53,380 nt of DNA from Rhodoplanes roseus (GTDB taxonomy: Bacteria > Pseudomonadota > Alphaproteobacteria > Rhizobiales > Xanthobacteraceae). The stretch is taken from assembly GCF_003258865.1 (NCBI RefSeq), contig NZ_NPEX01000009.1, positions 1 through 53,380 on the forward strand, read 5' to 3'. Each line of letters opens with the position of its first letter. The first letter of the stretch is position 1. Of the stretch, positions 52,509 through 53,380 are shown piece after piece. The position numbers and the translations under genes were made by a program. The notes beneath the pieces are model-generated. The model searched no databases. It saw nothing but the letters and a program-made list of their open reading frames with translations, and was not told where the DNA came from.

Positions 52509-53010
52509 CCCGGAAGGCCGCCGGCCGTCGCCCGGGCGAGGGGTTTTCGCGTCATCGTCGTAAAAACAGTGTCCATCCGCGAAGAACAGCGCGGCACTCT
52601 TATTCTGGGGCATCGGGCTCGGCATAGGGGCGGCTATCCTGGAATTAACCTGCTGGTTACCAGACCATAGGACGCCGCTATCTCGGATGTGTCCATCCGA
52701 AACCTTGTCCCGCGACCGACTCCGTTGCATCGGACGTCGACCATACTTTTGGAAGGAGACTCACACGAATCGAATCGTGCGGGCATGCATACTTGGTTCG
52801 AATTGCGTGATCAAGTACTTGTTCGAGTGTTTCGGTAGGCGGAGCGCGTCTCTGCATGCGAGGATTTTAGGCAGCAAGTTAAGATCGGGAAACTATTCTT
52901 CGTCTTTCATATCCGGATAAATAAATATTTCGAGACAGGAGTGGAAAGTCTTGCGGCGTTTTTGTGGTCGTGGTAAGTGAAAACCCGTCCCTGTGGCTGG
53001 AGATCAATCC
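52509..53010. promoter_or_regulatory. AT-richer intergenic region with palindromes
   Basis: This 502-bp stretch has visibly lower GC than its surroundings, especially at 52740-52960. It contains CTGGT-T-ACCAG at 52653-52663, CACGA/TCGTG at 52764-52779, and the perfect palindrome CAAGTACTTG at 52812-52821. The word GTGTCCATCCG occurs twice, near 52569 and 52689. A short ORF at 52687-52920 has no protein-like features. The region likely holds the promoter and operators of the gene at 53011. Confidence 0.55.
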
Positions 53011-53337
53011 GTGGCTTGCATGTTCATGACTATCTCGCGCTGTCACGTCAAAGCTGGCAGCGAGAAAGAGGCGCGCGCGCTTCTCGAAAAGGAGATGCTT
53101 CCCAGCGACGGCAAGAAGCCGAGGGAAGTCATCGAGGGGCTCGTCGGCTTCGGCCTGATGAAGTCCAAGAAGGACCCGACGATGTACGGCATCGCGACGG
53201 TCTGGGAGAACGAGGCGGCCTTCGACAAGATGTCGCTCAATCCGCGCGCCAAGGACGGCGGCGGTCTCGTCCAGAAGCTCCAGAAGCTCTGCGACGGCGA
53301 CGTCAAGGGTGAGGGCTTCTACATCGAGAGTCTCTAG
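53011..53337 (+). CDS. Small ABM-like (dimeric alpha/beta barrel) protein
   Basis: The 108-residue protein has the layout of an antibiotic-biosynthesis-monooxygenase or stress-responsive barrel domain: a first strand TISRCHVKAGSEKEARALL, a middle GLVGFGLMKSKKDPTMYGIATVWENEAAFDKM, and a final helix and strand. These are small dimeric proteins that bind haem or aromatic substrates or act in unknown roles. GTG at 53011 follows GGAG with 8-nt spacing; ATG at 53020 or 53026 is an alternative. The AT-richer upstream region suggests separate regulation from the biosynthetic cluster. Confidence 0.65.
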   Translation: MACMFMTISRCHVKAGSEKEARALLEKEMLPSDGKKPREVIEGLVGFGLMKSKKDPTMYGIATVWENEAAFDKMSLNPRAKDGGGLVQKLQKLCDGDVKGEGFYIESL

Positions 53338-53380
53338 CGCGGCCCGGTAGAGGCGGCCGGCGCCGGCCACGGTCGGCGCC

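Noticed and set aside
52687-52920. 77-codon open frame in the AT-richer spacer
   Set aside because: It has no ribosome-binding site, no domain and an unusual composition. The region looks regulatory.

Overview
The window is high-GC DNA from an alphaproteobacterium, most likely of the order Hyphomicrobiales (Rhizobiales). The evidence is a DUF2336 gene beside an Hpt/receiver pair, a TIGR03808-type Tat-exported beta-helix protein, a three-domain MFS/PlsC/acyl-ligase fusion, an N-acetylglutaminylglutamine-type amidotransferase, and REP-like hairpins of the kind common in that order. The species cannot be fixed from the sequence alone. No rRNA, tRNA, CRISPR array, transposase or phage gene was seen.

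Positions 1-13,700 hold mostly housekeeping and metabolic genes: panD, an isochorismatase-like hydrolase, a cupin, an SMP-30 family protein, a CitE-like lyase with a MaoC hydratase, an envelope-sugar pair (GT2-methyltransferase fusion and a polytopic membrane protein), a lytic transglycosylase, DUF2336, Hpt and receiver genes, NAD kinase, CutA, and a secreted His/Lys-repeat protein. Positions 13,700-24,400 hold a cobalamin riboswitch with its TonB-dependent receptor, a REP-like cluster, the MFS/PlsC/acyl-ligase fusion, a small zinc-ribbon protein, the beta-helix protein, an Old Yellow Enzyme and a secreted EF-hand protein. Positions 24,600-30,100 hold a two-TM protein, an SDR that has lost most of its catalytic residues, a small secreted protein, an ATP-dependent DNA ligase, a membrane PAS kinase with an altered H-box and an MgtC-like protein.

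Positions 30,264-35,578 look like an osmoprotectant neighbourhood: treZ (trehalose release), an AsnO-like amidotransferase and a YbdK-type carboxylate-amine ligase. The acetyltransferase/ATP-grasp partner usual for AsnO is not present here.

Positions 35,643-52,508 form a biosynthetic gene cluster and are the most interesting part of the window. A 3,680-residue hybrid synthase reads FAAL-ACP-KS-AT-ACP-aminotransferase-C-A-PCP-E, the starter logic of iturin/mycosubtilin synthases. Upstream in the same operon are an ABC exporter with an N-terminal extension and a C-terminal cyclic-nucleotide-binding-like domain (ATGA-coupled to the synthase) and a type II thioesterase. A PhyH-family dioxygenase is divergent, and a HemK-like methyltransferase follows downstream. 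The inferred product is a beta-amino-fatty-acyl amino acid with D configuration, released in trans and exported. The window ends with an AT-richer spacer and a small ABM-like protein.
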